From assembly GCA_003254905.1 (NCBI GenBank), contig QANU01075321.1, positions 62,001 through 126,000 on the forward strand: a stretch of DNA of 64,000 nt, read 5' to 3'. Of this stretch, positions 43,641 to 56,624 are shown one piece after another. How positions within the stretch are numbered: position 1 is the stretch's first letter; each line of letters begins with the position of its first letter. Below the pieces are notes generated by a model. That model saw only the letters and a program-made list of their open reading frames with translations, was not told where the DNA came from and searched no databases. The position numbers and the translations under genes were made by a program. The stretch is from Nissolia schottii. Taxonomy: Eukaryota > Streptophyta > Magnoliopsida > Fabales > Fabaceae.

Positions 43641-46102
43641 GGAGTTCTCATATGCGCCCTATGGCAGCGTCCTACTCATTATATCATATCCATCATTCTC
43701 CTTTGTAGACCATGGGATCGTTGTCCTCGTTCGATTTACAACCTACTCTAGTTTCTGTATCGTTGGCGACTAGGCAGCGCTGATACCTGAGTGGTAACGA
43801 ATCACAGATGCATTTAGCATACTATTATCGACAACGACAGGGAATGACCACCCTGCTCGTAGGATGGTGGGGGCTTGCCTGCCCTTTCGACGCAGTCAGG
43901 AGTGGACTCGCACTTTCTTAACACTTTCCTTAACTTCCTTAACTTTCACGCACTCAGGCGACTTGTAATTGTTCTTGATGTCACAACTCTGGGACGTATA
44001 CTCCTCTTCTCACTTTGACTTTAACATTAGACCAGGTCTAAGCCTGCGTTTCGGGTCATAAACCAATCCATCTTGTTGGACCGGCGAGGGGCTTGTCCTT
44101 TGACGTGCCAAGAGAGGAGGATTTCCCTATTACATAACTATGTACTTATCTTCAAGGCATGCTAGACCCATGGTGGCCGGACCCTTCTTAAGATATTACT
44201 TTTCCCTAAGGTTCATTTATAATCTTTACAAAGTTATGTGATTAACTTCTAATTATCTAAGGTTGTCCTAGAGTCCTAATGACAACCATTTCCTCATGAT
44301 GCATAATCATAAAAACATATCGCATAGAGCACAGTAACTATCATAACCGAAAAACTAAGGTGTACCCGTGCTTTTCCTAAACTTCTGACGTCCGTCAGAA
44401 TTTTAGTTATCAAAAACCCAAAGGGCTCAAGACTTCACCCCGAGGTTTTTGATAGCTCTAAGATCATTTTTCACACCTATAAACCTAGATTTTTAACTCA
44501 AAGTCTTGAAATTATAGTTTTACCCTTTTTGCCCAAAACGTCGTTTTTACCCGTCAAGCCCGATTTTCTTCAGAATTTTAGTTATCAAAAACCCGAAGGG
44601 CCTAAGACCTCACCACAAGGATTTTGATAGCTCTAAACTCATTTTTCATGAAAACAAAGCCAGATTTAAGTCCTATTTTTCAAAATTTCCGTTTTGCCCT
44701 TGTTCACCCCCGAAAACGTCGTTTTACTTAATTTGTCCGAGAAATTTGATGGGGGCTCCGAAAATCTTGAAACTTAACATCCCTACTCGATTTTTCACGT
44801 ATATTTCAAAAATGATGTTAGTTTTTCATGATAGAAATCCCAACATACAGTTCCTACTCAAACTTGCTCTTTTCATATTTTAAACCTAGGTATACTTAAA
44901 TCCTAATAGACACAAATAAACAGAAGCAATTTTCCAGGAAAGCAACAATAACATTAGCAACATATACATAGCAATATATATCTATAGACATTTATGGACC
45001 ACTTCAAGAAATGGTCATCAAAAGTTACCACAACATATTAACAACTAACATGCAACAGAGCACATAACATAATATATTTTTCAACATACAATACACAACA
45101 CACATAAATCACCAAGGTAGTGATTTAACCAAGGTTTACCCACTTGTGAAAAGGGTTGGTGGTGGTGAGATGAGCTTGAAGTGGATTCCCTATAGGCCTT
45201 AAGATTCCAAGAGGTCACCTTTCTCCAAGATGAAAAACTTGAGAAATGAGGAGGGTGATGATTTGATTTTTGAGGGAAGTCTTGGTGAGGATGATGGTGT
45301 TGTTTCTTGTGATTGTGGATGGGAGAAAATGAGAACAAAGATGAGGAGACTTTGGGGGTTATGTTTTGGTTTTGGAGAGTAAGGAGACAAAGTGAAAATG
45401 TTTAAATTTTGAAGGCCAAAGAAAGTTTCCTATTGGTTGCCTTAAAGTGCATTTATAGTGTTTGGGAGATTAAATTTTGCTTCCTAGAAGCTAAAGGGGG
45501 TTCAGGTTTTTGGGGTTAATTCTGGAGAGAATTTAATTAAAATGCAAAATGGATGATATGATGGGGTAAGGTGGTGAATAGTGGAGAGTATGGTTGAAGG
45601 CATAGTAAGGTATGGTGGTGTAAGAATTAATGAGTGAATTAGGGATGGTGACATGACTAATGGAAGCTGAAATTTCAGCCCTTCAGCTCTATGTGTGTGT
45701 GTGTATCTTATTTCAATGTGTGTTTAATCATGTTTGGTCATTAACTGTTCGTGTACGTGTATAGTCATACGTGCGCAAAAATTTAACGGATATCATAAAA
45801 AATTATTTAAACATAAAAATACACTGTATAAACACTCCTTATAAAGAATTTAAATTAATCCAAGGTGCTCATAAATTTATTTTTGTAAAAGTGTGTTTTG
45901 CGGGTACCTTCAATACGTATTTAAATTTCGGCAACGACCCAAAATTGATCTGGATCTCGCGAAATTCTGCGAGATCGCGAAAACATTATTTTGACTGGTA
46001 TTTTAGAAAATAAAATTTTTGATTTAATTTTCCAGTCTAAATAATTGGCTCGTATATATTTATTACGCGAAATCCTTCTTAAGGAAGAAGTGGGATATTA
46101 CA
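43641..46102 (-). mobile_element. Long LTR, type 1, minus orientation (left part lost)
   Basis: The sequence from 43650 (CATATGCGCCCTATGGCAGC) matches 40110 onward in the neighbouring LTR and continues to a clear LTR end, GTGGGATATTACA, at 46102. The final 400 bp run antiparallel to 14859-15230 of the solo LTR (GTCTCGCGAAATTCTGCGAG, GTGCACGTATGACTATTCAC). A TATAAAT on the minus strand (45451-45457) marks the promoter. The left part is lost at the CACTA insertion. Confidence 0.75.
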
Positions 46103-46409
46103 GGCTCCATTGGTGGTGGGGTGACATGTGCATCGGCAAACTCCACGGAAACAGAAATCGTGACAACCCCCGTGGTGGGGTCAATCCTGTGTCTGAGTGC
46201 AGGGTCCGGACCCTGCTGTTCCCTGACGCGTTCTCCATGAGGTCTTAGAATCATAAACGAATGGGGGTGAGAACTTACGTCCTCAACGGGAATCCTATGG
46301 GAATAACTATTCTTTTCAATTCATTTATGATCTCGCCACTTAGGGGGTCTCTAACTGTGACTGTATAACTAATAATTCCTATTATATTTTAATCCATGTT
46401 AGTCTTAAG
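46103..46409 (-). mobile_element. Type 2 LTR, part 1 (interrupted by nested LTR)
   Basis: The stretch matches 4085-4390 of the other type 2 LTR (GGTGGTGGGGTGAC, ACCCCCGTGGTGGGGTCAAT, AACTGTGACT). It stops within the shared word GTCTTAAG, where a separate LTR was inserted, and resumes at 49464. Confidence 0.8.
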
Positions 46410-49400
46410 TGAAACACCCTAGCTAACTGTTTACCCGTACATAGTAAACAAAGCTCACTAGGTTGTTGTCTACCTGGTCGGAATACTTTAGTCCATAGTT
46501 ACTTTTCGAAAATAGTTGTTGCTTAATAAAATAAGGACCCATTTTAAACTTTTGCTTATATCACATTAGTACTAAAATAGAGCCATGCGCTGGAATTAAA
46601 CAAATATAACAAAGCGGATAACATTAGCATAATTAGCATCTGCAATATACATCCAGTGGGTCCACCATACAAAGTCACATCATTGTATACATAGTAAGTA
46701 CAATATACATCACATATACATAGACTGTAATACAGAATACATAAGTCAGAATACATCACATCAAAATACAAGGACTACTGGAATGCTACTCAGTAAGCCC
46801 TTGGCAAAATGTAAACATCTATCTATCTCCTAGCCGCTCATGGCTCAGCTGGCGGCTCTTCTGCATCCTCAAAATAAGATTCGTCCTCTTCGGTACCTGA
46901 AGTCATAAACAGTGGGGGATGAGAACGGTAGGTTCTCAGTGGAAATAACCTTAGTTCCTGAGTCGTATATCAGATTATGTCGGACTTCAGGCCGCTCATA
47001 GATCTCTAGTGAACATACATACTAAAGTCCCTACCATTTATTATCTGGCCTATCTGAACGACTTTATTTGCATTAATATGTGACATGGGGACTACTATTG
47101 CTTACTACATTCTCGTGCTGATTTAATATCTCGTGTAAACCGTCTCGAGCGTGCTCTTGACGGTACGGCATAACAGCAGACTATATTTCTAATCAAACTG
47201 AATAACAGCATATAATCAGAGTATACTCAGCATACCAGAATCACCAGAATGCGCATCACATAATCATCTCATACAGACACAATAGAATTCAGCAGAATAT
47301 AGCAGAATCATCAGCATAAACATGACAGAATTATCAGCATGACATGTCTAGCAGAATGTGACAGAATAATAGAATATAACGGCATAACATAAGGTAACAG
47401 CTTAACAGAATAGGTGTTATTCCCACCATAGTAATGTCCTCTGTTGACACTAGTATGACGGAATAACCTCACACCCTCAGTATAGGCCGACACTGTCTAG
47501 ATCGCACTGCGGTGGGCTTCCACCTGCCGTGTGCCCCCTCGGGACCCCTCGACAGTGGGCGGATATTGTACCCCCACCTAAGCTTGTCCCCTTTCGACAA
47601 TGCATAGGCGTGGTAACCGCACACCTCCAGGTATACCATCTCGACACCACCTGTGGCGGGTTTCCACATTCAGGATGCCTCGACCTCCTGAAGCGGGATC
47701 ATAGTGGCTCACGTGATCACGACCTTTTCAGCATGGGCATATAGCCAATATTTTAGCAGCATTGGGCATTGGCCCTGTTTCAGCAGCATAAATAGTACCT
47801 GCAGCATGGTATACTGATTTCCCTATGGTTTATTTCAGCATCTTTACTTATCTCAGAGTTTATTATCATGTCTTTAACTAAGTATCTCATGAATGCATGA
47901 CATATCACAGATTTCACCATAAAGTACAAATAACATGCATAGTCAATACTATTTCATGACATACAGCATATACGTGCATCCAATTCAGCTATCAATCATC
48001 ATTACAGCATCAGTACCATACTATGAGCCTGGGTGTCATCAGCTTTCCTTAGTCTCAAGCCGCTAAGTGAAAACTGATGTTCGCTCAGCGGTTTGAGCTC
48101 CTCCGCTCAGCGATAGAGGTGGTATCGCTCAGCGGTACTAACCTCATCACTCAACGGCTGAACTTTCTCGAATTTTCTTCCACCGCCTTATTTTAAAAAT
48201 ATCTTTTAACTTTCCACGTAAGCCTTATCTCGCTCAGCGGCGCCTGAGACCCCGCTCAGCGGCCCCTGTGCGAGACATGAAAACTGAATTGCTCATCTCT
48301 TCCATTTTCTCCCATTTGCTTCCATGGAACCCTACATGAGTCTCACACATAATTCAAGCATAATAACCCTATCTAATCCAGGTCACAAGACCCTTCAGAA
48401 TTGTCTTCCTAACCTAACCACACTTGCTAACATACATAAACATAAACTCAAGCATAATCATCAACATACATATAGCATCACATACAACCATTCACCATCA
48501 AAGAGGTGAGGAGCTAGGGTTACCCACTTCCTAAATAGCTTCTTGATGCTTGAAGAAAGATGGAATCAAGCCATGCTTGCTTGCTTGAGCCTTCTTGACC
48601 TAGAAATGAAATTTTGACATAATTAGAGCAAACATGGTTATGGAAGCTTGGTTCTTCACCAAGGGATGAAACTCACCAACTATGCTTGCTTTGCCTTCCT
48701 TAGGGACTTAAGAATGAATTATGATGATGAGATTGAAGCTTGATGGCTTGCTTGAACTCTTCTTTGTCAAGAAAAGTGCAAACCTAGGTTATGGAGTTTT
48801 AGGGTTTTGGAACTTGGTTCTCTTGCTTCCACTTGAAGAGAACTTCCTAACCTTGATGCTAGCTTGCCTTCTTGATTGATTTTAGAGTGATTGATGATGA
48901 TGAGAACAAGAAATGATGGTTGAACTTTGATGGAGAAAGGCTTAGGTTTAGGTTTAGGAACTTAGGAGAAAAATGAAAATGAAGACTTGGAGAATATGTG
49001 TGTGTGTTTTCGGGTTGCTCATGGGGGAAGGGCAGCCGTGGGTGATTTAGGGGATTTAGGCCATGTATATTTCCTATTTTGCCCTTAGTGTATTTTAGGT
49101 CATGTTTGTTTATTAGTTATTTATGTCCGGGCGTCCTAAAATATTCCGGACACACCGTTGTGACCTATTAATTATCCCGGTTAATATTTAAATCTTAAAT
49201 GACATATTCTTACATTTAATTTCATATTAATCTATTTTACAGACTCCTGTAAGTCATAAGGAAATTACAATAAAACGCTAATTTCGATCCAAACGTCACC
49301 GGACGTCACGAGATCGTCAAAGAATTATTTTTAACTAATATTACAGAGATAAAATTAATATTTGAATTTTATTTTATTTTTATCTCACCATTTCCTTATC

Positions 49401-49463
49401 ATTATATTTTTAATTCTTCCCTAAATAGCATTTTAACTGGAGGGAAAAAGTCGGGTTGTTACA
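46410..49463. mobile_element. Complete 3.05-kb LTR nested in a type 2 LTR, with 5-bp target duplication
   Basis: The inserted unit starts TGAAACACCCTAGC and ends GTCGGGTTGTTACA. TTAAG flanks it on both sides (46405-46409 and 49464-49468). Deleting it and one TTAAG restores the host LTR exactly as seen in the other copy at 4390 (AGTCTTAAGCAGCTTTATCT). It carries no gag or pol and is a solo LTR. It holds a CGCTCAGCGG array at 48055-48262 and a promoter-like region rich in tttgatg/cttgctt words. It is related to, but distinct from, the type 1 LTRs. Confidence 0.88.
48055..48262 (-). repeat. CGCTCAGCGG motif array in nested LTR
   Basis: About seven copies of CGCTCAGCGG or a variant (GCCGCTAAGTG, TCACTCAACGG) are present. 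The reverse complement CCGCTGAGCG is the core of the arrays in the type 1 LTRs, so the array is minus-oriented relative to them. Confidence 0.75.
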
Positions 49464-52258
49464 TTAAGCAGCTTTATCTAATTACTAGGTGACGAGGGAA
49501 AATCTAATCTTGAATTACCTATCAATAGGCTACCATGCTTTCTAATCCTAATCGCGTGAGTATCGGTGATGTTCGGTCACTTATTCTCATATTTTACAAA
49601 ACTAGGAGGGCAATCTTGCGATAACAAATCACTTAGCATTTTCCTTATGGCGCAAACATACATTATTATTTATACATAAGTCTTCAACACATATAATTCA
49701 TAACTTTTATGCATGAGGGGCTAGGGGGATCCTCTTATGTGCCTGTCAGGGTTTCCATCGAGGTACATCCTTCTTTACTCCATGTACCTATCAAGTGATC
49801 ATCGCCACCATCAGAATACATCCTTCTTTTCCTTAGGTTGAGCTCACACCATAATGGTTGCGACCCACAGACGCATTTAGTGTAAAACATGTAACCACCC
49901 CCTGTGAGGTGGTGAGGGGCTGTCCTATGACAAGCCAGAGGTGTTAATCTTGTTTTCTTAACGTAATCATCCCCTGTAAGATGGTGAGGGTTGTCGAATG
50001 ACGTGCCAAAAGGGGGATTTCTTAATTATTATCTAAGTAATTATTTCTAAGGTATGCTGAATCTATTTGGCCGGAACCTATCTAAAGTCTCGTTCAATTC
50101 AAAGGTTCAATTATTATCTTTTTATATTTTTGTGATTGACTTTCTAGCGATCTAACCTAAGGTCACCCTAACACTCCTAATTCGCAACCTATTGTCCTCA
50201 TGATGCTTAGAAGTATATGATATGACATATAGTAAAATCACACACATAGTTAGTTAGTTTAACACAATTATTAACAATTTAAAAAATAAATTGAACTAGT
50301 GTTTTCGAGATGTTGTGCTCTCAGAGAACTTATGGAAACTATAGTTTTAGGCTATCTGACCCCAAACTCTCAGGGAACAGAATTAATTCCTAAGTTACTC
50401 TTAACTTTCTAAGGTTTTCTAGCTAACGTTAATCCTTGCGACTAAAACTTAAACTCACAGGTACATAGAACTGGTTTTCTAACTTTGGAAACTTTAAAGT
50501 TCTTTAGGTAATCCTTGGATCCTTAATAAACTTAATTTCTCATAAGGGGATATATTTATTTCATTTTCTATTGGTAACACTTATGCACCTCCGAAACACA
50601 CACACATACTCCTAAGCTCACACACGACCCTATAAATCCACACTCGTACATTTCTTTTTCTCCCACACAACTCTTAAACACATACATCCTCCACTCACAC
50701 ACACATCCATACCATAACATACACCATCACATGCACTCACACCCCAAATCACACATTAATCCGAAATCACACACCTACACACACCATAACACACATGCAC
50801 TCACACACTAATACATGCACCCATCTTCACATGCACGTACACACTGTATCACTCCTACACTCTCACATCAAAATACGCTCACCCATCTTCACATGCATGC
50901 ACCCACCATAGCACACTTCCATGCACACATCAAACCAGCCTCACCTATCTTCACATGCACACATACACACAAACTGTGACATATGCACACTCATATCGCA
51001 ACTCATCTACACCCACACTTACCCAAACCATGGCCCACATTCACATACACACACACCCCTGAAAACACAATGGCACAACCCAATCTCAGCAGAACAGACA
51101 ATTATTTTACAAACAACAATAATTACAAAACCACTCAGAATAGTGGGCATTTTACGGATTAACCACTTAAAGAAAAAGAAAATGCTTGAAGAATCAACAA
51201 TGGCAAGTTAGTTGGTGAAAGGGCCTCGAGTAAGCCTTCAAGTGTTACATGCAAGGCCACCAGAGGGGAGGGATGATGGTGATTGTGATAGTGTTGGCCT
51301 CGATGAAGGATGGAGAGGAGAGGGAAGGTACAGTGGCTATGATGGTGGCTTCGGTGTGGGAGAGAGAAAAAGCTAACATTTCTTTCTTGGTGGAGGGAGG
51401 ATGAGGGAGGGTGAAAGGGGGCTATGGGTGGTGGTTTCATGGCAGAGGGAAACGGAAAGAGGAAGGTTGTGGGTGGTGGTGGTGTAAGGGAAAAGAAAGG
51501 AAGGTGGATGAAGAGGACAAGGAAGCTTCGGTGTTGCTTACTTTCCTTTCTTTCCTTCGTTAAGAAAATTGAGAGAGAGTCACCGTGATGTATAAGGGAA
51601 ATGAAGGAGAGAGAGCTGCGTGTTGTATGAGAGAAATGAGGGAAATAAGGGAGAGAGAAAGCTGTAGTGGCTAAGGGAAATGAGAGGGAGCGAAGTGTGG
51701 TTCTGTGGGTTGAGAGAATTAAGAAAGAGCCATGAATGACCTTACTTGCTTTCCTTCCAAGTGAATTAAATGAAGGTGATGGACTGCTAAGGGAAATTAA
51801 AGTCTCATTGCTGAAGGGAAATGAAAATTGTGAGTTTTGTGGATGCATGTGTCCTTAGAGGGTCGTGCCGTGTGGCTTTGAGTTACCAATGGGGACCGGA
51901 CATGTGTGGCGACGCGTGTCACCATGCATGAGTAGTGATCAAACGAGTGCCCTATAAATTTTTCGAGTACTAAAACGTGATCTATTAATTTTTCTAAGGA
52001 TGAATTAAATTAATTAAGGGTACATATGAGTCAACTTTTATAAAAGTGAGTATCAATAATACCTTTAATATATGATTTAATTCCGACAAGGAAAGATGAT
52101 CTATTTCATGGCTCGCGGGATAACGCAAGGACCCCAAATTATTATCTTTATTGCTACTTTTGAAGATAGCATAAAAATTTTAAATTTTATGTCCTAGTTA
52201 AACAAATTATTTATTTATCTATTTCACGAAATAGCTTTAATGAAAGTGGAGTGTTACA
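49464..52258 (-). mobile_element. Type 2 LTR, part 2
   Basis: This continues the interrupted LTR, matching 4390-5880 of the other type 2 copy and going on to a true end, GTGGAGTGTTACA, at 52258. It includes the CA-rich cryptic repeat at 50590-51060. A 229-codon minus frame at 51159-51848, rich in Ser, Pro and His, lies in the CT-rich leader of the LTR and is not a protein gene. With part 1 and the piece lost on the left, the full LTR would be about 4 kb. Confidence 0.78.
50590..51060. repeat. CA-rich cryptic repeat, second copy
   Basis: Loosely repeated CACACA, CATGCAC and ACTCACAC words are collinear with the tract at 5490-5875. Confidence 0.75.
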
Positions 52259-52553
52259 CAGTACTTCCCTCTAGATGATGCTTTAGTGATTTGAGTGTAG
52301 TGGTGACATTGCCATGTTCAGTTATCCCCTTTTTATTGCTTTTCTAGATATTATTTAGGTGTTTTGGATTTTGTAGTTATGACGAGCGAGCATGTGTTGA
52401 GTTTTTCGTCTTTTATTTTTTTGGATATTATATTTATGTTTGTTCTATGATGATGCCCTACGTGACATTGTGGATATTGTGATAATGGATGGATATTGTT
52501 CTGCTATATTGTTATTGTTATTGTTATTGTTATTGTTATTGTTATTGTTATTA

Positions 52554-52592
<39 letters not shown>

Positions 52593-52868
52593 GTTTTGTG
52601 TACCTGAGGTACATGCAGTTTATGATTGGTATGTTTGACCAGTTACTGTTTCGCCTACCACCGTCTAACATTGTTTTAAGAAAATAAAGTATCACTCTGT
52701 ATGGCTCAAGTTTTTAAACGGGAGTTTTTCTACGAAACTTCAAAAATTCCCCATATTTTTCAATTAAGTATTTCATATAATTAAGCCTATAGGTAAGTAG
52801 ATGCTAAAACGTGACAACTAGCGAGCATTAATTACGACTTAAGCGTAATTAGTTAGCTAGGGTATTAC
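52259..52868 (+). mobile_element. 3' end of a plus-oriented long LTR
   Basis: The end AATTACGACTTAAGCGTAATTAGTTAGCTAGGGTATTACA (52829-52868, given here only by its words GACTTAAGCGTAA and TTAGCTAGGGTATTACA) matches the ends at 8265 and 18064. It abuts a minus-oriented LTR end at 52258, the same head-to-head form as at 5880. It holds a long TTG/TTA microsatellite. Confidence 0.6.
52505..52590. repeat. (TTATTG)n then (TTA)n microsatellite
   Basis: About nine TTATTG units pass into about nine TTA/TAT units. Short frames in it (poly Val-Ile) are not genes. Confidence 0.9.
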
Positions 52869-53292
52869 AACTGAAAATAGCAACCAATGAGGCCCAATGA
52901 AGGTCCTAACATGAAAATACCAAAAACCTCACTTTTAGACACAAAGAACTTGAGGTCGCATACGCATGGAACCCAAGTCAGAGGATTCTATCCTAGTCTC
53001 GAGCATCCTCAACAGAGGAGAAATTTCTTCAAAAATATAAACATAAATATACAAAACTATCACAGGATAAGACCCTTGGGTTTAGCCATCAAGGGTCAAC
53101 ATGCCCTCACACAACCATCCAGGATGAGAATTCACATCCAACCAGGGCGAAACAAGCCCTGATATACAAAAGAGCAAGAAGAAAACCCCAGAAAATATAT
53201 CAAAAGGGGGTAAAAGCTTTACATATAAAGTCGATTATCAGAAAAAGAGAATCGAGAAAAGAGAGAATCGACAAAACAAAGAGATACTTGTG

Positions 53293-53357
<65 letters not shown>

Positions 53358-55620
53358 GTACATGCAAGTACAATGCACATGGGATTCTTCCCTCCGAAGA
53401 AGAAAATCAGTCCTAAACGAACATAATGTCTGAAAAAAGGAGGCCCAATCTGTAAAGCAATTTTCAAAAATACACAATTCATAAAATGATAAGATAAAAA
53501 TCCAACCTGCCCCAAGGACGCATTGCCAAAAAAGATTATCCAATAAAAGTAATAACATGTATGGACAAGAAACGCACAAGGGGAGCATGTATACTCCTAC
53601 ATGACATTAAACATATAGGCACCTACATTAGACGTAACATGCACACGCATCAAACATACATGCATATGCATCAAACATACATGCATACACACTTATCATG
53701 ACATACACAAGAGATTCTCCTCAAATGATCATGCTTGAAGCAAGTGAAATGGTCAAATACCATGTTGTTGAATACAAGTTCAAGAGGCCACATGTTCAAC
53801 AAGAAGGCTCACAAGTTTGCAAAGAACATTTCAAGAAATGTGACACATAAGACCCACAAGCAAGGGGGCTAAGTGGAGCTTCATCTCCATATCCAACAAA
53901 TGAGCATAATCAAAGCAGTTTAAAATCCTAAACTATCTTCAAGAGTAATCTTTATGAGAAGAACAACACGGGAAAACCAAGCAAGTGGGCTTTGAGGGCC
54001 TCAACATTCTTTTGAGTGATAACTTTAAAAATGATTAAGTGTGGCAACAACAAACCAATCTTTCAAGAACAGGTTGTCTTCATGGCCATCAACACACCTC
54101 AAACTCATGTTGCTGGCTTCGTGGACAAGATGCCCCAAAGGGAAGGTTCTAATTATGCCTTTTGTCATTTAAGTTTACTCCCAAAATAATAAATATTATG
54201 CCTCTGGTAACAAATTGTATGCAGTAAAAGTACAAGTTGTCCAAGAATAAGTAGATCATATTAGAGAGAAGATGCCCTAGAGGGCGCTGTTAAGAGATTA
54301 TCTCCTTCACTATGTTTATACTGTTGATACTTAACCTGAAATTTGAATATTGCTTGAGTTATTATGAAGAATACAACACAAATAGATATTGAAATGCTCA
54401 AATGAAGTGGGCCCCGTCTAAGAGCCACAAGACCAGAGATGCCCTAAGGGGTGAAGACAGGCAAAGCAAAGTAAGCACAGAAGTGGCGCAAGGACGGCCT
54501 AATGGAGGTCCTCTTCTGTTTTGCTTTTGCACATGAAGAATTTTCCATGGCATCCTCCACGTGCAGAGGGGCTTATGATGCAGACCTACTTGTAATCTAG
54601 GATTAAGGCGCCACAAATGAAATTAACAATAGTAATACATGTCTTTTGGTGTAGCTACCAAAGGGAAAGCATGGGATGATGCTTGATACACACCCGAACA
54701 GAAGGATAAAAGGGGAATTATGAGAGGGTTTGGATTGGAGGCTTTGTGTTCTAGTCCAAAGCCCTTAACCAAGGCCCCTTGGTCAACTCCCTTTGTTGAA
54801 AACATTGCTTCAAAGAACGCCTTCACTGCACCCTAGCCTTAACCCAAGTCTCAGCTAGCCTATCCCTCATTTTATGAGATTTTGTCTAGATCTAACATAG
54901 GAAACCTTGCCTCTTGCACCAATTTGGGTCTACATAACATAGAAGCAGAAAAAGTTATTTTATTTTGTCCTGTTTAATATGAAAATAGAAAAACCTTGAG
55001 GATGACATGACCTATAAGCAATTTGTCTTCATCTACATTTCCCTTGTCTAGGCCAGCCCAAGAGCATATTCAAAACCTCTTAATAAAGAAGATTGAGGAA
55101 ATAACACACACAACCAGAAAATACCTTAGAAATCAGAAAGGAACTCACTAAGAACCACCATACTCCCAAAGAGAAAGAGCCCCACAACTTTAGAAACCTA
55201 AAAAAAAGACCCCAAAAACCAAAGAGGGCATCTTCTTGAATGTAGTTTTTTCCTTCAAAGGAGCTTGATCATCCACAAGGGGGCTTGATTAAGGGAACAT
55301 AACCGTTCACCCTTCCAAATCCAGGCCTCGCATTGTTCCCCTCACCACCAATTAGCTCACAAGCTTCATATTAAGCTTACAAACTCGAGAATCTCATCAT
55401 CTTATGCATTTGAACCTCGTTTAACAAAATGGTTTAAATCAACTAGTTAAAAGATAAATAAAGTAGAGGAATCTTTATTTTTTTTTCTCTCATCTCGCTT
55501 CTCTTATTCTAATCTCTATAGTGTTTCTAAGGGGTTGCCATCCTTTTTTTATTGGGGGGCAACCCCACTGTTTTTTCTTATTTGTTGTTTAGGAATTTTC
55601 ACTCAATAAGTAACCCAGAT
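52869..55620. other. Unidentified low-coding region
   Basis: I recognise no gene and no transposon protein here. The stretch 53740-54170 and two short minus-strand frames at 54398-54616 and 54623-54826 are the only non-simple open parts, and none resembles a known family. A 46-bp (TA)n run lies at 53305-53350. The region has the patchy composition of old repeats, but its ends cannot be set. Confidence 0.3.
53305..53350. repeat. (TA)n microsatellite
   Basis: An uninterrupted TA run of about 45 bp follows a short TG run (GTGTGTGTGTG), so the tract is compound. Confidence 0.9.
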
Positions 55621-55639
55621 CTTATATCTAGAATATAAT

Positions 55640-55996
55640 TATCCCCTTTGTATGCTTTTGTTTCTCCTTTGCATGTTGTTTGTTCTCTTTTGTTATGTTT
55701 CTTTGATAGAGAGTCATATAAATTTTGGAGATACTCTTATCTATTATGAATTGAGGTGTAAAACATTTTTTAAACTACAACATTGTCGTGTTGGTCTTTG
55801 GCATAAAAGATGTTTAGACATCAATAGTCTTCGAGTAGGGAGTAGAGATACAGATCTTCTATTAGTTTAGAATGCAAAACATATTAGTATTATATTATCG
55901 TTAAATCTAATGTATCATCATTTTCAATTAATAAGTGTCATTATATTTTTCTATGAATGGAATTATTTCCTTTCTTGTCAAAAAAAAAAAAAAAGA
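55640..55996 (+). mobile_element. 5'-truncated LINE 3' tail, second copy
   Basis: The stretch shows the same ordered words as 18230-18480 (ATACAGATCTTCTATTAG, GTTAAATCTAATGTATCAT, TCTATGAATG) and ends in a run of about 15 A. Both copies are on the plus strand and lack coding sequence. Confidence 0.6.
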
Positions 55997-56593
55997 AAAC
56001 CCCTTTTTTCAATATCACTATTAAAGAAGTATACAAATCCAAGCCCCCATAGCAAAAGTTTAAGGACTCATTTGATTACAGTTTTCATTTTTAGTTTCCC
56101 TTTTTAGAATTTCATATTTTTAAGGTTTTGCGAAGGAAATAGTGAAAATTGTAAAATTCAACCTTTTGTTTTCATTCTCTATTTTCATTATTTTCTTCAT
56201 AAAATTTTGAAAATAAAAAAAAATTGAAAATAAAAACCGAAACCAAACACACCCTAAGCTTTTCTCACATTAAAATTTTAGAATAGACGCGCAAAGGATG
56301 TATACAAGGCTATCCAAAATTCTAATATTTGTGTGTGTGTGTGATCATTGGTTGATCTATTTGATTGATAGAATAATTTCACTTTTAAAAAATAAAAATG
56401 TGTTAATTGAATTTATTTTGTATGGGATATTATGAGTGGGATGTTATTTACCTGATTAAAATTTCAATAGGTCCATGTATCATTTTTCTAAAAAATATAG
56501 AAGTTTTGTAAAAATATAATAATAAGTTTTCAAGATGCCAAAAATCCAATTGAACCAAGCCTTGTCCGTGTTTGTGAGGGTGAGAGAAACTCA

Positions 56594-56624
<31 letters not shown>

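Noticed and set aside
39228-46102. One intact retrotransposon with two LTRs around the CACTA sequence
   Set aside because: The two LTR parts point the same way, but the flanks do not match as a target duplication (ACATA and GGCTC), and no gag or pol lies between them.
51159-51848. 229-codon minus-strand frame
   Set aside because: It is Ser/Pro/His-rich sequence in the CT-rich leader region of a type 2 LTR, with no known domain.
53238-53588. 116-codon minus-strand frame with poly Ile-Tyr
   Set aside because: Much of it is translation of the (TA)n microsatellite.
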